Part shown: positions 1 to 7,010 of the stretch, one piece after another
Position numbering within the stretch: position 1 is the stretch's first letter
How the letters are laid out: the number at the start of each line of letters is the position of its first letter
Source: Massilia rubra
GTDB taxonomy: Bacteria; Pseudomonadota; Gammaproteobacteria; Burkholderiales; Burkholderiaceae_D
DNA length: 64,000 nucleotides
Assembly: GCF_011682065.1 (NCBI RefSeq)
Contig: NZ_VUYU01000003.1
Coordinates: 62,001 to 126,000 of the forward strand
Direction of reading: 5' to 3'
Position numbers and translations under genes: made by a program
The notes under the pieces: model-generated
Databases searched by the model: none
Told to the model about the DNA's origin: nothing
What the model saw: the letters and a program-made list of their open reading frames with translations, nothing else

Positions 1-30
1 GCGGGACGAGATGGAAATTTTACGGGGCAT
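1..30 (-). CDS. Possible start of the next T6SS-cluster gene (partial)
   Basis: An ATG at 30 follows the stop of the upstream gene by one base, and an AGAGGA ribosome-binding-like sequence lies about 11 bases before it. Only ten codons (MPRKISISSR) are inside the window. In vgrG-PAAR-DUF4123 clusters the effector gene usually lies downstream of the adaptor, so this could be the effector or an immunity gene; that is inference from position. Too short to identify. Confidence 0.3.
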   Translation of the reverse strand, partial: MPRKISISSR

Positions 31-31
31 G

Positions 32-385
32 TCAAATAATTTCCTCTAGGTAAATCTCAATCCAATTCTTAGCATAATTTACATTATTGGCTTGTGCATG
101 AAATAAGAAAAAGTTCGCAATGCACGCTACATCTTCATTGGAACAATTTAGCGTTTTTGCTTGCAGTACAATTAACCCCAACAACGAAATATCATCCAAA
201 TTTTGCATGTTCTCGTTATAGCAAGCGAAATAGATCCATTGCAAATCCGCTACTAACGCAACAGCTGGGTAGCTCGTTGCATTCGGGTAGTCACTCGTGT
301 ACCACGCACGAACCATCAGTTGTGTCCAGACCCGGCAGTCTCTCCGCATAGCTCTTCTTTCCTGATCCTCTGTGAACTCGATCAT
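32..385 (-). CDS. Hypothetical protein in T6SS vgrG cluster
   Basis: Unrecognised 117-residue protein, acidic and rich in Asn, Tyr, Trp and Cys, with no signal peptide. Its centre is hydrophobic (DDISLLGLIVLQAKTL), but not convincingly a membrane span. It begins two bases after the stop of the DUF4123 adaptor gene, so it is probably cotranscribed with it. Base composition is clearly more AT-rich than the rest of the window, and it uses codons (ATA, TTA, AAT) that are rare in the neighbouring genes, which suggests recent acquisition. Small genes in this position are often immunity proteins or secondary chaperones; nothing in the sequence settles which. The ribosome-binding site is weak. Confidence 0.6.
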   Translation of the reverse strand: MIEFTEDQERRAMRRDCRVWTQLMVRAWYTSDYPNATSYPAVALVADLQWIYFACYNENMQNLDDISLLGLIVLQAKTLNCSNEDVACIANFFLFHAQANNVNYAKNWIEIYLEEII

Positions 386-387
386 GG

Positions 388-978
388 CTACCCTGTTCTG
401 TATTGTTGAGTGCAGATATCTCGCACCTCGAACTGCATCATCCCTGGATCGAAAATCCGGCTGATCAGCGTTGTCTTCTTCCCTGCCAGCGCAATAATTT
501 TCCCGCTACCGGCATCTTCAAAATAGATCGTGCGGCACACACTTCCAAAGAACTGGCCCAGCTGTTCGTTATTCGCCATCCTTACAAACCGTGCAAACGC
601 CCGCGCGTCGTAATAGCGGAAGTAGCATTCCACTCCCTCGCTATTCCTGACGAAGCTGTTTTTCTTCAACTGAATTTTGAGCGCCTCGCACCCCGCATCG
701 GATTCCACCAGCATCGTCACGCCCCGATGCCAGACCTGCTCGATGAATGCCGCCGCATCCGGTCCAAACTGCGCGCAGGGAATCAGGTACGGCGCCACGT
801 TGCGTAGCGTGATTTCCTTGGTACCGCTATACAGGCACTCGTGCGTCACACCATCGCGCTGCAAATCGGACAGCAAACCGTTGTCCGCCGCCGCGTCATA
901 CAAGGCATATAGCGTCCCGCTACGCTCGCTGAGCAGCCCGTGTAACGCCTTACGCGTGGCGTCGTCCGTCATCATCAT
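388..978 (-). CDS. DUF4123 domain protein, probable T6SS effector adaptor
   Basis: Predicted 196-residue cytoplasmic protein of the DUF4123 type. Such proteins (Tap/TEC adaptors) load a specific effector onto the cognate VgrG or PAAR tip. It has the family look: an N-terminal part with LYALYDAA, a middle around LRNVAPYLIP, and a C-terminal part with CYFRYYDARAFARFV, followed by a short tail. I chose the ATG at 978 because it overlaps the PAAR stop as ATGA (translational coupling); three ATG codons stand in a row here, so 975 or 972 are alternatives. It lies between PAAR and an AT-rich orphan, so the effector it serves is probably just beyond the left edge of the window. Confidence 0.8.
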   Translation of the reverse strand: MMMTDDATRKALHGLLSERSGTLYALYDAAADNGLLSDLQRDGVTHECLYSGTKEITLRNVAPYLIPCAQFGPDAAAFIEQVWHRGVTMLVESDAGCEALKIQLKKNSFVRNSEGVECYFRYYDARAFARFVRMANNEQLGQFFGSVCRTIYFEDAGSGKIIALAGKKTTLISRIFDPGMMQFEVRDICTQQYRTG

Positions 979-1310
979 TTCCCTGGCTGGACCGTCATCG
1001 CGCCAGCTTCGGCGGCCTCGATCAGGCAGGTTTCGTCCTTGTCCTTCCCAAACAAAACCGTCATGCAGCCGCCGGTGATGATGCCGTGGCAGCTGACCCG
1101 GTCGCTCATGCACGCCGCCGGTTTGCCGTTGATCAGGACCGTCTTTTCGCCCTCGACGATGGTGTCGCGCGCGCCGTTGTGCTGGACCTTGTCGCCAATG
1201 CGCGATGCAGGCAGACTCCCGATCAGCACATTGACGCTGCCTTCCAGAATGGCGCCGCTTCCGCGCGGATGCGCCACGTCATCCGTTTGCCTGGCTGATG
1301 GTTTTCCCAT
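975..1310 (-). CDS. PAAR domain protein, T6SS spike tip
   Basis: About 111 residues with repeated short beta segments typical of PAAR/DUF4150 cone proteins: NVLIGSLPASRIGDKVQHNG, then VLINGKPAACMSDRVSCHG, then ITGGCMTVLFG. The fold caps the VgrG trimer and sharpens the T6SS needle; the Cys and His residues near the tip fit metal binding in that family. The start chosen is the ATG at 1310, eight bases after a GAGGAGG ribosome-binding site; a GTG three codons upstream (1319) is too close to that site. The gene follows vgrG by 27 bases and overlaps the DUF4123 start by 4 bases. There is no C-terminal extension, so the tip itself carries no toxin domain. Confidence 0.88.
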   Translation of the reverse strand: MGKPSARQTDDVAHPRGSGAILEGSVNVLIGSLPASRIGDKVQHNGARDTIVEGEKTVLINGKPAACMSDRVSCHGIITGGCMTVLFGKDKDETCLIEAAEAGAMTVQPGK

Positions 1311-1337
1311 TGCTGACACCTCCTCAAACTGAAACGA

Positions 1338-3965
1338 TTAACTACCGCCGCCACCTTTGCCAGCGCCCTTCATCACTGCCGACGCGCCACCGACCACCGA
1401 TCCCAGCACGCCGGCAATGGCGCCGACGTCGCCGTTTTTGACCGCTTTCGCTGTCTGCGCGAGATTCTTGAGTTCCTTGAATATGGCCAGGGGACTCATT
1501 TCTCCGCTCATCAGCTTTTCCAGGCCGGCATCCACGCCGGACGTGCCCGCACGTCCGCAATCGACCAGCGACGATCCCGCAGTTGCCGCTGTATCCGCAG
1601 GCGCTTCCTGCTTCGGCCCCGGCGCGGCCGGCGCGGCTTTGGCGGCGCCGCAATTGAGCTGCACCAGGCCACCATCGGCATTGATCTGCGCGCTGCCCTG
1701 CAAATGGATCTGGGTACCTTGCAAAAAAATGCTGCCATCGCTGCGCAGAACAATTTTGGCCGCGCCGCACACCAGTTCCAGATGCTCGCCCACCGACGTC
1801 ACATGACTCTGGCCGATGGTCCGCGTTTCGGTTTTTCCGATACTGACTTCCTGCGTTTCGCCAATGGTCACCTTGCGCGATTTACCCACCGTCAGGAAGT
1901 CGCTCACTCCCACGGCGGTATTGCGTACCATCCCCACGATCAGCGAGTACGCAATGCCGATATTGGTCATGCGCGCCAGGCCGATATTTTCCAGATTGGC
2001 CATGCCGATGTTTTCCTTCTTCAGCTTCGCCACCTTGATCGACCAGTTTTTTCCGATCTTGTCGGTTTCGTTATTGCGCACGTGCTTGTCGCGGTTCTTG
2101 CCGATGGTGATGCGCTCGTTCTGATCGACCGTCTCGGTGCGGTTGCCGCCTATATGGATGGTTTCGTTCTTGCCCACGTCCTCATCGCGATGCTCGCCAA
2201 TGCTGATGGTCTCGTTATGGTCTACCCGCTCGCTGCGGTTGCGATGAACCGTAATGGTTTCGTCGCGGTCGACCGTCTCCGTGCGGTCGCGCTTGATATG
2301 ATTGGTTTCGTCGCGATCGACCGTTTTACGCCGGTCGTTGCCGACCCATTTGTCTTCGTCGTGCTCGACTTCGGTCAACTGGTCTTTTTCGGCGTGCAGC
2401 CAGAGTTGCTCCTCGCCTTTCTTGTCTTCGAATCGCAGCGCATTGGCGTTGTCGTACGCCCCGCCGGGCGTGGAACGGGTCAGGATGCCGGACTGGGTTT
2501 TGTTCTCGGGCAGCGTCCAGGGTGGCATGGTATTCACGTTCGGTACCATGCCGGTGATAATCGGCCGATCCGGATTGCCATCCATGAACTGCACCAGCAC
2601 TTCCGTCCCGATGCGCGGAATGGTGGTCATGCCGAAATTGGCACCAGCCCATGGCGTTGCAACGCGAAGCCAGGTGGAGCTTTTCTCGTCATTACTACCC
2701 GCCCGGTCCCAGTGAAATTGCACGCGCACGCGCCCGTATTCGTCGGTGTGGATTTCTTCACCGGCGGGGCCGACCACGGTGGCGGTCTGGATGCCGTGAA
2801 TGCGGGTGTCGCTGCTGTTATGCGCGTGCGGCGGGCGCCAGGTAATGATCTTGCGAATCGCCTTAAACCGGTTTTCATAATGCGATGGTGTGGCGGCGTG
2901 GCGGTGGTAGTTATTGCTCGCGCTGTGCTGGACTTCGGTAATCAGGAATTCGCGCGCCTGGGCATCGTCGCCGGTCGTGGCGGCATCGAAGTGGCCGCAC
3001 AGCCGGAACCAGCGACCGGGCATGGCATGCCGGTTATTACCGCTGCCATCGAATTGCTTGCCGCCCGCTTCAAGCGCTTCGATCTGGCGCTGCGCGACTT
3101 CACGCGCATTGGCGCTGTTCTTGAAACCGTAAGCGCCGGCGTATTCGTACGATTCGATCTGAAGGACGTCGCCTTGCTGTTGCACCGTCGGCAGCGAGGT
3201 TGTCGCGGGTTGGCCGGTCTTGAAATCATAGGATGCCAGCGCCACGCTGCCCTGCGTAATCCGGCGCCCGGGCGACCATTCGCCAATGCCATCCTCTTCA
3301 GCCGATCCGCCATGGCGCTGAAAAGCCACATCGGGATCGCCATCAATGGCGGGCGCACTGGTCGAATCGTCCGAGAGCACCAATTTGTGACCATGTTCAG
3401 TATGCTCGAACCAGTACAAGATGCCCGCCGTAGCCCAGCGCCGTTCCAGGTAATTGCTATCGGTCTCGCCAAACTGGCAGGCGTCGGTCATCACCGTCGT
3501 GGCGCCGCCAACCCGCCAGTCCCAAGCGGCCAGGTTGCCGTAATCGCTGAATATGCTGGCGGTCTGCTGGTAAAGGGTGGTGTTATGAAACAGGTAGTTG
3601 TCCTGGCGCATACCCAAGTAGTTATACCAGGGGCCGAGGCGCGCCTCGTAATAAGAAACGCCGCCGTCGACCGTCTTCAGGCTGAATCCGAAAACAAGCC
3701 CGGTGAAATAGCGCATGCTGCCATCCTTGCGCACCAGCTGCACGCACAGCATCTTTCCCTGCATGCTTTTGAGCGGGATATTCGGGTCATCCGACAGCAG
3801 CTCGACAATGTACTCGAATGGACGGGACAATCCTTCCGATGCGTCGATCGCGTTGACCAGCAACGGCGCTGCCGGCCCGTCGTCGTGCGGAAACGAGAGC
3901 CGCAGCAGGCGGTCGTGCTGGCGGTCGCTGATGAGGTCGCGCAAGCTGTTCGGCGCTTCGCTCAT
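1338..3965 (-). CDS. vgrG: Type VI secretion system tip protein VgrG
   Basis: 875-residue VgrG/Rhs-Vgr family protein, which trimerises on the Hcp tube and carries effectors out of the cell. The N-terminal 430 residues match the phage gp27/GPD-like module (GLSRPFEYIVELLS, YYEARLGPWYNYLGMRQDN). The OB/gp5 module follows (DEYGRVRVQFHWDR, RIGTEVLVQFMDGNPDRPII). Residues about 540-750 form a long needle of short repeats with ETV, ETI and IGxNR motifs. A DUF2345-like end (LHLQGSAQINADGG) precedes an Ala/Pro linker and a roughly 100-residue tail ending in KGAGKGGGGS. It is the first gene of a minus-strand operon with PAAR and DUF4123. The 330 bases upstream hold its promoter, which I could not pin down. 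Confidence 0.93.
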   Translation of the reverse strand: MSEAPNSLRDLISDRQHDRLLRLSFPHDDGPAAPLLVNAIDASEGLSRPFEYIVELLSDDPNIPLKSMQGKMLCVQLVRKDGSMRYFTGLVFGFSLKTVDGGVSYYEARLGPWYNYLGMRQDNYLFHNTTLYQQTASIFSDYGNLAAWDWRVGGATTVMTDACQFGETDSNYLERRWATAGILYWFEHTEHGHKLVLSDDSTSAPAIDGDPDVAFQRHGGSAEEDGIGEWSPGRRITQGSVALASYDFKTGQPATTSLPTVQQQGDVLQIESYEYAGAYGFKNSANAREVAQRQIEALEAGGKQFDGSGNNRHAMPGRWFRLCGHFDAATTGDDAQAREFLITEVQHSASNNYHRHAATPSHYENRFKAIRKIITWRPPHAHNSSDTRIHGIQTATVVGPAGEEIHTDEYGRVRVQFHWDRAGSNDEKSSTWLRVATPWAGANFGMTTIPRIGTEVLVQFMDGNPDRPIITGMVPNVNTMPPWTLPENKTQSGILTRSTPGGAYDNANALRFEDKKGEEQLWLHAEKDQLTEVEHDEDKWVGNDRRKTVDRDETNHIKRDRTETVDRDETITVHRNRSERVDHNETISIGEHRDEDVGKNETIHIGGNRTETVDQNERITIGKNRDKHVRNNETDKIGKNWSIKVAKLKKENIGMANLENIGLARMTNIGIAYSLIVGMVRNTAVGVSDFLTVGKSRKVTIGETQEVSIGKTETRTIGQSHVTSVGEHLELVCGAAKIVLRSDGSIFLQGTQIHLQGSAQINADGGLVQLNCGAAKAAPAAPGPKQEAPADTAATAGSSLVDCGRAGTSGVDAGLEKLMSGEMSPLAIFKELKNLAQTAKAVKNGDVGAIAGVLGSVVGGASAVMKGAGKGGGGS

Positions 3966-4250
3966 GCCGGCGTCCTCCCCTGCGTCAGGTCATGGAGCGG
4001 GCTGCGGCAGGGGGCGACGAAGGCGGCGGCTGGCATGAGTATCCCGAAAATTGAACGATTGGCGAACGCGGATGTCTGACTTTAGGCTTCGCATGTCATC
4101 GCTCAGATGACCGAGCGCAAAGTTTCCATGAGGAATGTAAATCACGCTGGCCGTACGTGTCGGCGGGACTCAAACAGGAGGGGATTCGTGCGATAAATAC
4201 GACAAATAGAAGACGTGCCAACGGCGGGGTGGTGCAAACAGCCTCACAGT

Positions 4251-4279
4251 CCGCACCCGTGCATGTTGCACCGGTGCGG
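4251..4279. terminator. Hairpin beyond the DUF4142 gene in the 3966-4295 gap
   Basis: Arms CCGCACC and GGTGCGG enclose a one-base mismatch, a second stem GTGCA/TGCAC and a 3-base loop. It lies 17 bases past the DUF4142 stop on that gene's strand, so it could end that transcript, but no T-run follows. The rest of the 330-base gap between the DUF4142 gene and vgrG holds nothing else I recognise. Confidence 0.4.
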
Positions 4280-4295
4280 ATTGGCGATCAAGGCC

Positions 4296-5036
4296 TTAGC
4301 GCTTGCCGGCGTTCTGCTCGTTTGCATCGCCCACAACAGGCGGTTTGACTCCGGCGGCCGGGGCCGGTGTTTTGGCGCCCACCTTTGCCCCGCCAGGCGT
4401 TGCGCCATGTCCGGCGCCGCCTGCCGACGTGTGGTCGTTCGCTTCGCCCGTCACCGGGGCTTTGGCGCCTTTGGCGCCGCCCTTGGCGCCCGCCACGCCG
4501 GTCGCCGTGTGCAGGTGTTGTTCTACCGTCGGCAGCATTTTGGCGGCCAGGGCTTTGACGTCCGGGTCTTTGGCCTTGGCTTCAAATTTTTTCAACGCCG
4601 CGTGCACGGCCTTGTGATCGCCCACGCCCGCCTGGGCCATGTAGGCCTTGTCGAAGGCGTCGCCGTTCAGCTTGCCCAGCGTGGCGGCCATCGCCCTGTG
4701 TTTGCTGTCGAGCTCGGTTGGGAGTGTGATGCCTTTGGTTTGCGCCAGTTGCGTCACGTCGTTCAGGGCCTTGGTGTGGTCGTCAATCATTTGCTGGGCG
4801 AAGGTTTTGACTTGCGCACTCTGGCTGTTGGCCAGCGCCAGCTTGCCGGCCTCGATTTCCGCCATGTTGGCGCGCGCCATGTCGGCCACGATTTTCTGGT
4901 CCGCCTTGTTCAGCGCGCTCGCTGCGGGGGTGTTCATGGTCGCCGCGCCCGTCTGGGCGTAGCTGCTTACCGGCAGGGCGAAAGCGGTGGCAACGGCGGC
5001 GCCGAGTACATAGTTGATCAACGTCGTTTTCAGCAT
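4296..5036 (-). CDS. DUF4142 family exported protein
   Basis: 246 residues. It begins with a Sec signal peptide ([20 protein letters not shown], likely cut after SYA) and continues with a four-helix, ferritin-like DUF4142 domain at roughly 40-175 ([36 protein letters not shown]). The periplasmic role of DUF4142 proteins is not established. The last 70 residues are a Gly/Ala/Pro/Lys-rich low-complexity tail holding two similar [16 protein letters not shown] units, which is unusual for the family and may be disordered. The start is fixed by an AAGGAGAT site four bases before the ATG at 5036; an in-frame ATG at 5108 lacks one. It is monocistronic. Confidence 0.85.
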   Translation of the reverse strand: MLKTTLINYVLGAAVATAFALPVSSYAQTGAATMNTPAASALNKADQKIVADMARANMAEIEAGKLALANSQSAQVKTFAQQMIDDHTKALNDVTQLAQTKGITLPTELDSKHRAMAATLGKLNGDAFDKAYMAQAGVGDHKAVHAALKKFEAKAKDPDVKALAAKMLPTVEQHLHTATGVAGAKGGAKGAKAPVTGEANDHTSAGGAGHGATPGGAKVGAKTPAPAAGVKPPVVGDANEQNAGKR

Positions 5037-5436
5037 GCGGATCTCCTTGAATAGAAATAGTGTCATTGAAACAATAACGCTGCGGAGCCAGTCTAGCTGT
5101 GCAGGCATTTTCTGAGCGCTCGATAGCCAACACGCAAGCTTACTTTCTGGCTGGCGATGAATCGCAGCGGGCGCTATGTTCGCAAGGGGACAAAGGCGAC
5201 GAGGAGATTAAAAGCGAGGGTCGTGAGGCGCCGTGCGCGCGCCGAGGGCGATAAGAGCCGAGGCTGGCGCGGCTATGCAGGTGTGGCGTGCGGGCACCGC
5301 GGCAGCGGCAGCCCTGCGATAAGACCCTGCGTACGCGGATGTGGGCGCGCAGCCTGCGCAGCTCGCACGCAACCGCACGCGAGTGACAAGCCTGCGCGGT
5401 CCGCCGCGACCACAAGCCGGCCGTCCTTCGCCGGCC
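5037..5436. other. 400-bp stretch without a gene
   Basis: Very GC-rich sequence between the DUF4142 gene and the phosphorelay operon. ORFs on both strands have composition-driven sequences (Arg, Ala, Pro) and no recognisable motif. Immediately after the response-regulator stop there is a GCCGGC/GCCGGC hairpin (5416-5435, 8-base loop), which may end the operon, though no T-run follows. I see no RNA gene or repeat. Confidence 0.5.
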
Positions 5437-6246
5437 TCAGATCCCGACCACGCTCTGGATGCAGGAATACAGCGTTTCCCATTCGAAGGGTTTGAAAATG
5501 TAGGCATCGGCGCCGGTCTTCAAGCCTTTCATGACCTGGTCGTCGGATACCTCCGAGGTCACCATCACCACCGGCGCCTTGGCCCAGCCCTCGTTGCGGC
5601 GGATCGCGGCCAGCAGGTCGAAGCCATCCTTGCCGGGAAGCCCGGGCAAGACGATGTCGAGCAGCACCAGATCGGGCGCTATCGCGGTTTGCACCACCGC
5701 CAGCGCATCGTTCATGTCGCCGACCGCATGCACGGTAAAGCCCTTCTCGCTCAGCAACACCACCAGCAATTCCGACAGTTCATCATCATCTTCCACCACC
5801 AGGGCGGTCAGCGCATGTTTGCTCACGCCCAATTGCGCCTTGTTCCCGTAAGAATAGAACCCGGTATTTTTCAACTCCGTGGCGCCGCGCCGCGCCTGGG
5901 CCCAGGCTTCCACGCTTTCTTGCGGGCTCAGCTCGGTCACGTCGAGGGTCGGCAGGATTTCCGAAAACTCGAATCCATCATCGTGCAAGGCTGCCTGCTG
6001 CCGGGCGGTGGGCAGGGTTTGCTGCGCGCCGCCAAACACGCGGATCAGGCCCTGTTTGGTGAGCGCGTCGAGTTCGCTGACGAGCTTGTCGAGCGACATC
6101 CCGCCGAGCGCGAGAAAATCGTGCACGCTGGAACGTCCGTTAATCATCGATAGCACGCGGGATGGATCGCGCGACAGGTTCTTGCACCCGTTTTTCAGCT
6201 CCGTCATGCCTTTGGAAGTCTTGCTGTAGATCGTCGATGTATCCAT
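5437..6246 (-). CDS. Response regulator with N-terminal accessory domain
   Basis: 269 residues. The receiver domain is C-terminal (about 146-269), with acidic pocket E152-D153-D154, phospho-acceptor D197 in LLDIVLPG, a conserved Ser/Thr in VMVTSE and the Lys of IFKPFEW. The first 75 residues (KGMTELKNGCKNLSRDPSRV, LGGMSLDKLVSELDALTKQG) look like the small helical, winged-helix-like module found at the N-terminus of some beta-proteobacterial response regulators; its function is not known to me. There is no C-terminal output domain, so the N-terminal module is the likely output. It is the last gene of the operon, 39 bases after the Hpt gene. Confidence 0.85.
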   Translation of the reverse strand: MDTSTIYSKTSKGMTELKNGCKNLSRDPSRVLSMINGRSSVHDFLALGGMSLDKLVSELDALTKQGLIRVFGGAQQTLPTARQQAALHDDGFEFSEILPTLDVTELSPQESVEAWAQARRGATELKNTGFYSYGNKAQLGVSKHALTALVVEDDDELSELLVVLLSEKGFTVHAVGDMNDALAVVQTAIAPDLVLLDIVLPGLPGKDGFDLLAAIRRNEGWAKAPVVMVTSEVSDDQVMKGLKTGADAYIFKPFEWETLYSCIQSVVGI

Positions 6247-6285
6247 GATGTCCTGGTCCTGTTCCTGTTACTGCCTGATCTGTCT

Positions 6286-6627
6286 TTACGCTGCCGGCGC
6301 GGGCGGCGTCATGTGCGCAAGGGCTGCCAGGTCGGCGCCGATGTCATTCAGATTCTCGATGCTCCAATCGTTTTGGGCAAGCATCGTTTTGATCTTTTCC
6401 TCGATGCGGCGCGCCGCCAGCCCCATCTCGGGCGCGCCGAAAGTGCCGGCCGCGCCGCCCAGCGAGTGCAACAAGCGGTACAACTCCTGCCAGTGCGCGC
6501 TGTCGCTCATCTCGCCCTGGCACAGCGCATACGCCGCATTCATCTGCTCGAAACGGGCCGGCAGGCGCGTGCGGAAACCCTGCGCCAGCAAGGCCAGCTT
6601 CGCTTGCAGGTCGGTTGGCGCGCTCAT
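6286..6627 (-). CDS. Hpt domain phosphotransfer protein
   Basis: 113 residues, all helical, with the histidine-phosphotransfer signature LLHSLGGAAGTFG, in which H54 is the predicted phospho-acceptor. Hpt proteins shuttle phosphate between receiver domains. The start ATG at 6627 overlaps the stop of the upstream receiver gene (ATGA). Sitting between two receiver genes and behind a kinase gene, it is the natural middleman of a kinase-receiver-Hpt-receiver relay; the order of transfer is inference. The C-terminus ends in a Pro/Ala tail. Confidence 0.85.
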   Translation of the reverse strand: MSAPTDLQAKLALLAQGFRTRLPARFEQMNAAYALCQGEMSDSAHWQELYRLLHSLGGAAGTFGAPEMGLAARRIEEKIKTMLAQNDWSIENLNDIGADLAALAHMTPPAPAA

Positions 6628-7010
6628 CCCATGGCCTCGTCCCACAAGGCGCGCACCTGCACTGGCAATTGCATCGGATCGAACGGTTTGGCGATCACGC
6701 CGATGGCGCCCAGCGAGCGGTAATGCGCCACTTCGCTGGCCTGCACCTTGGCCGTCATGAAAATGACCGGGGTGGCGCTGGTGCCGGGCAGCTTGCGCAG
6801 TTCGGCCAGGGTCGCCATGCCATCCATCCCCGGCATCATGACGTCCAGCAGAAGCAGGTCCGGCTGGCATTCGGCCGCCGCCAGCAGCGCTTCGCGCCCG
6901 GAGCTACAGGTACGCAAAGTAAAGCCGCCGACCATCTCCAGCGCCATCTGGGCCACGGTCTGGATATCGGGATCGTCTTCGACGTACAGGACAAGGGAAA
7001 GGTCGGTCAT
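6624..7010 (-). CDS. Single-domain response regulator
   Basis: 128 residues, a stand-alone CheY-like receiver. The acidic pair is EDD (residues 11-13), the phospho-acceptor is D56 in LLLLDVMMPGMDG, the Thr is in VIFMTAK, and the Lys is in AKPFDP. There is no output domain, so it presumably signals by protein contact or passes phosphate to the adjacent Hpt protein. It overlaps the kinase gene by 4 bases upstream and the Hpt gene by 4 bases downstream, so the three are almost certainly translated together. Confidence 0.9.
   Translation of the reverse strand: MTDLSLVLYVEDDPDIQTVAQMALEMVGGFTLRTCSSGREALLAAAECQPDLLLLDVMMPGMDGMATLAELRKLPGTSATPVIFMTAKVQASEVAHYRSLGAIGVIAKPFDPMQLPVQVRALWDEAMG

Noticed and set aside
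1704-4079. 791-residue plus-strand ORF
   Set aside because: It is the antisense shadow of vgrG with composition-driven sequence and no motifs; the same applies to the other long ORFs opposite the helicase, uvrA and pckG.
4157-4348. Small plus-strand ORF upstream of vgrG
   Set aside because: 63 residues, no ribosome-binding site, overlaps the hairpin and the end of the DUF4142 gene.
5140-5415. Minus-strand ORF in the GC-rich gap
   Set aside because: Arg/Ser/Ala-rich composition product with no motif; overlapping ORFs of similar size exist in several frames.
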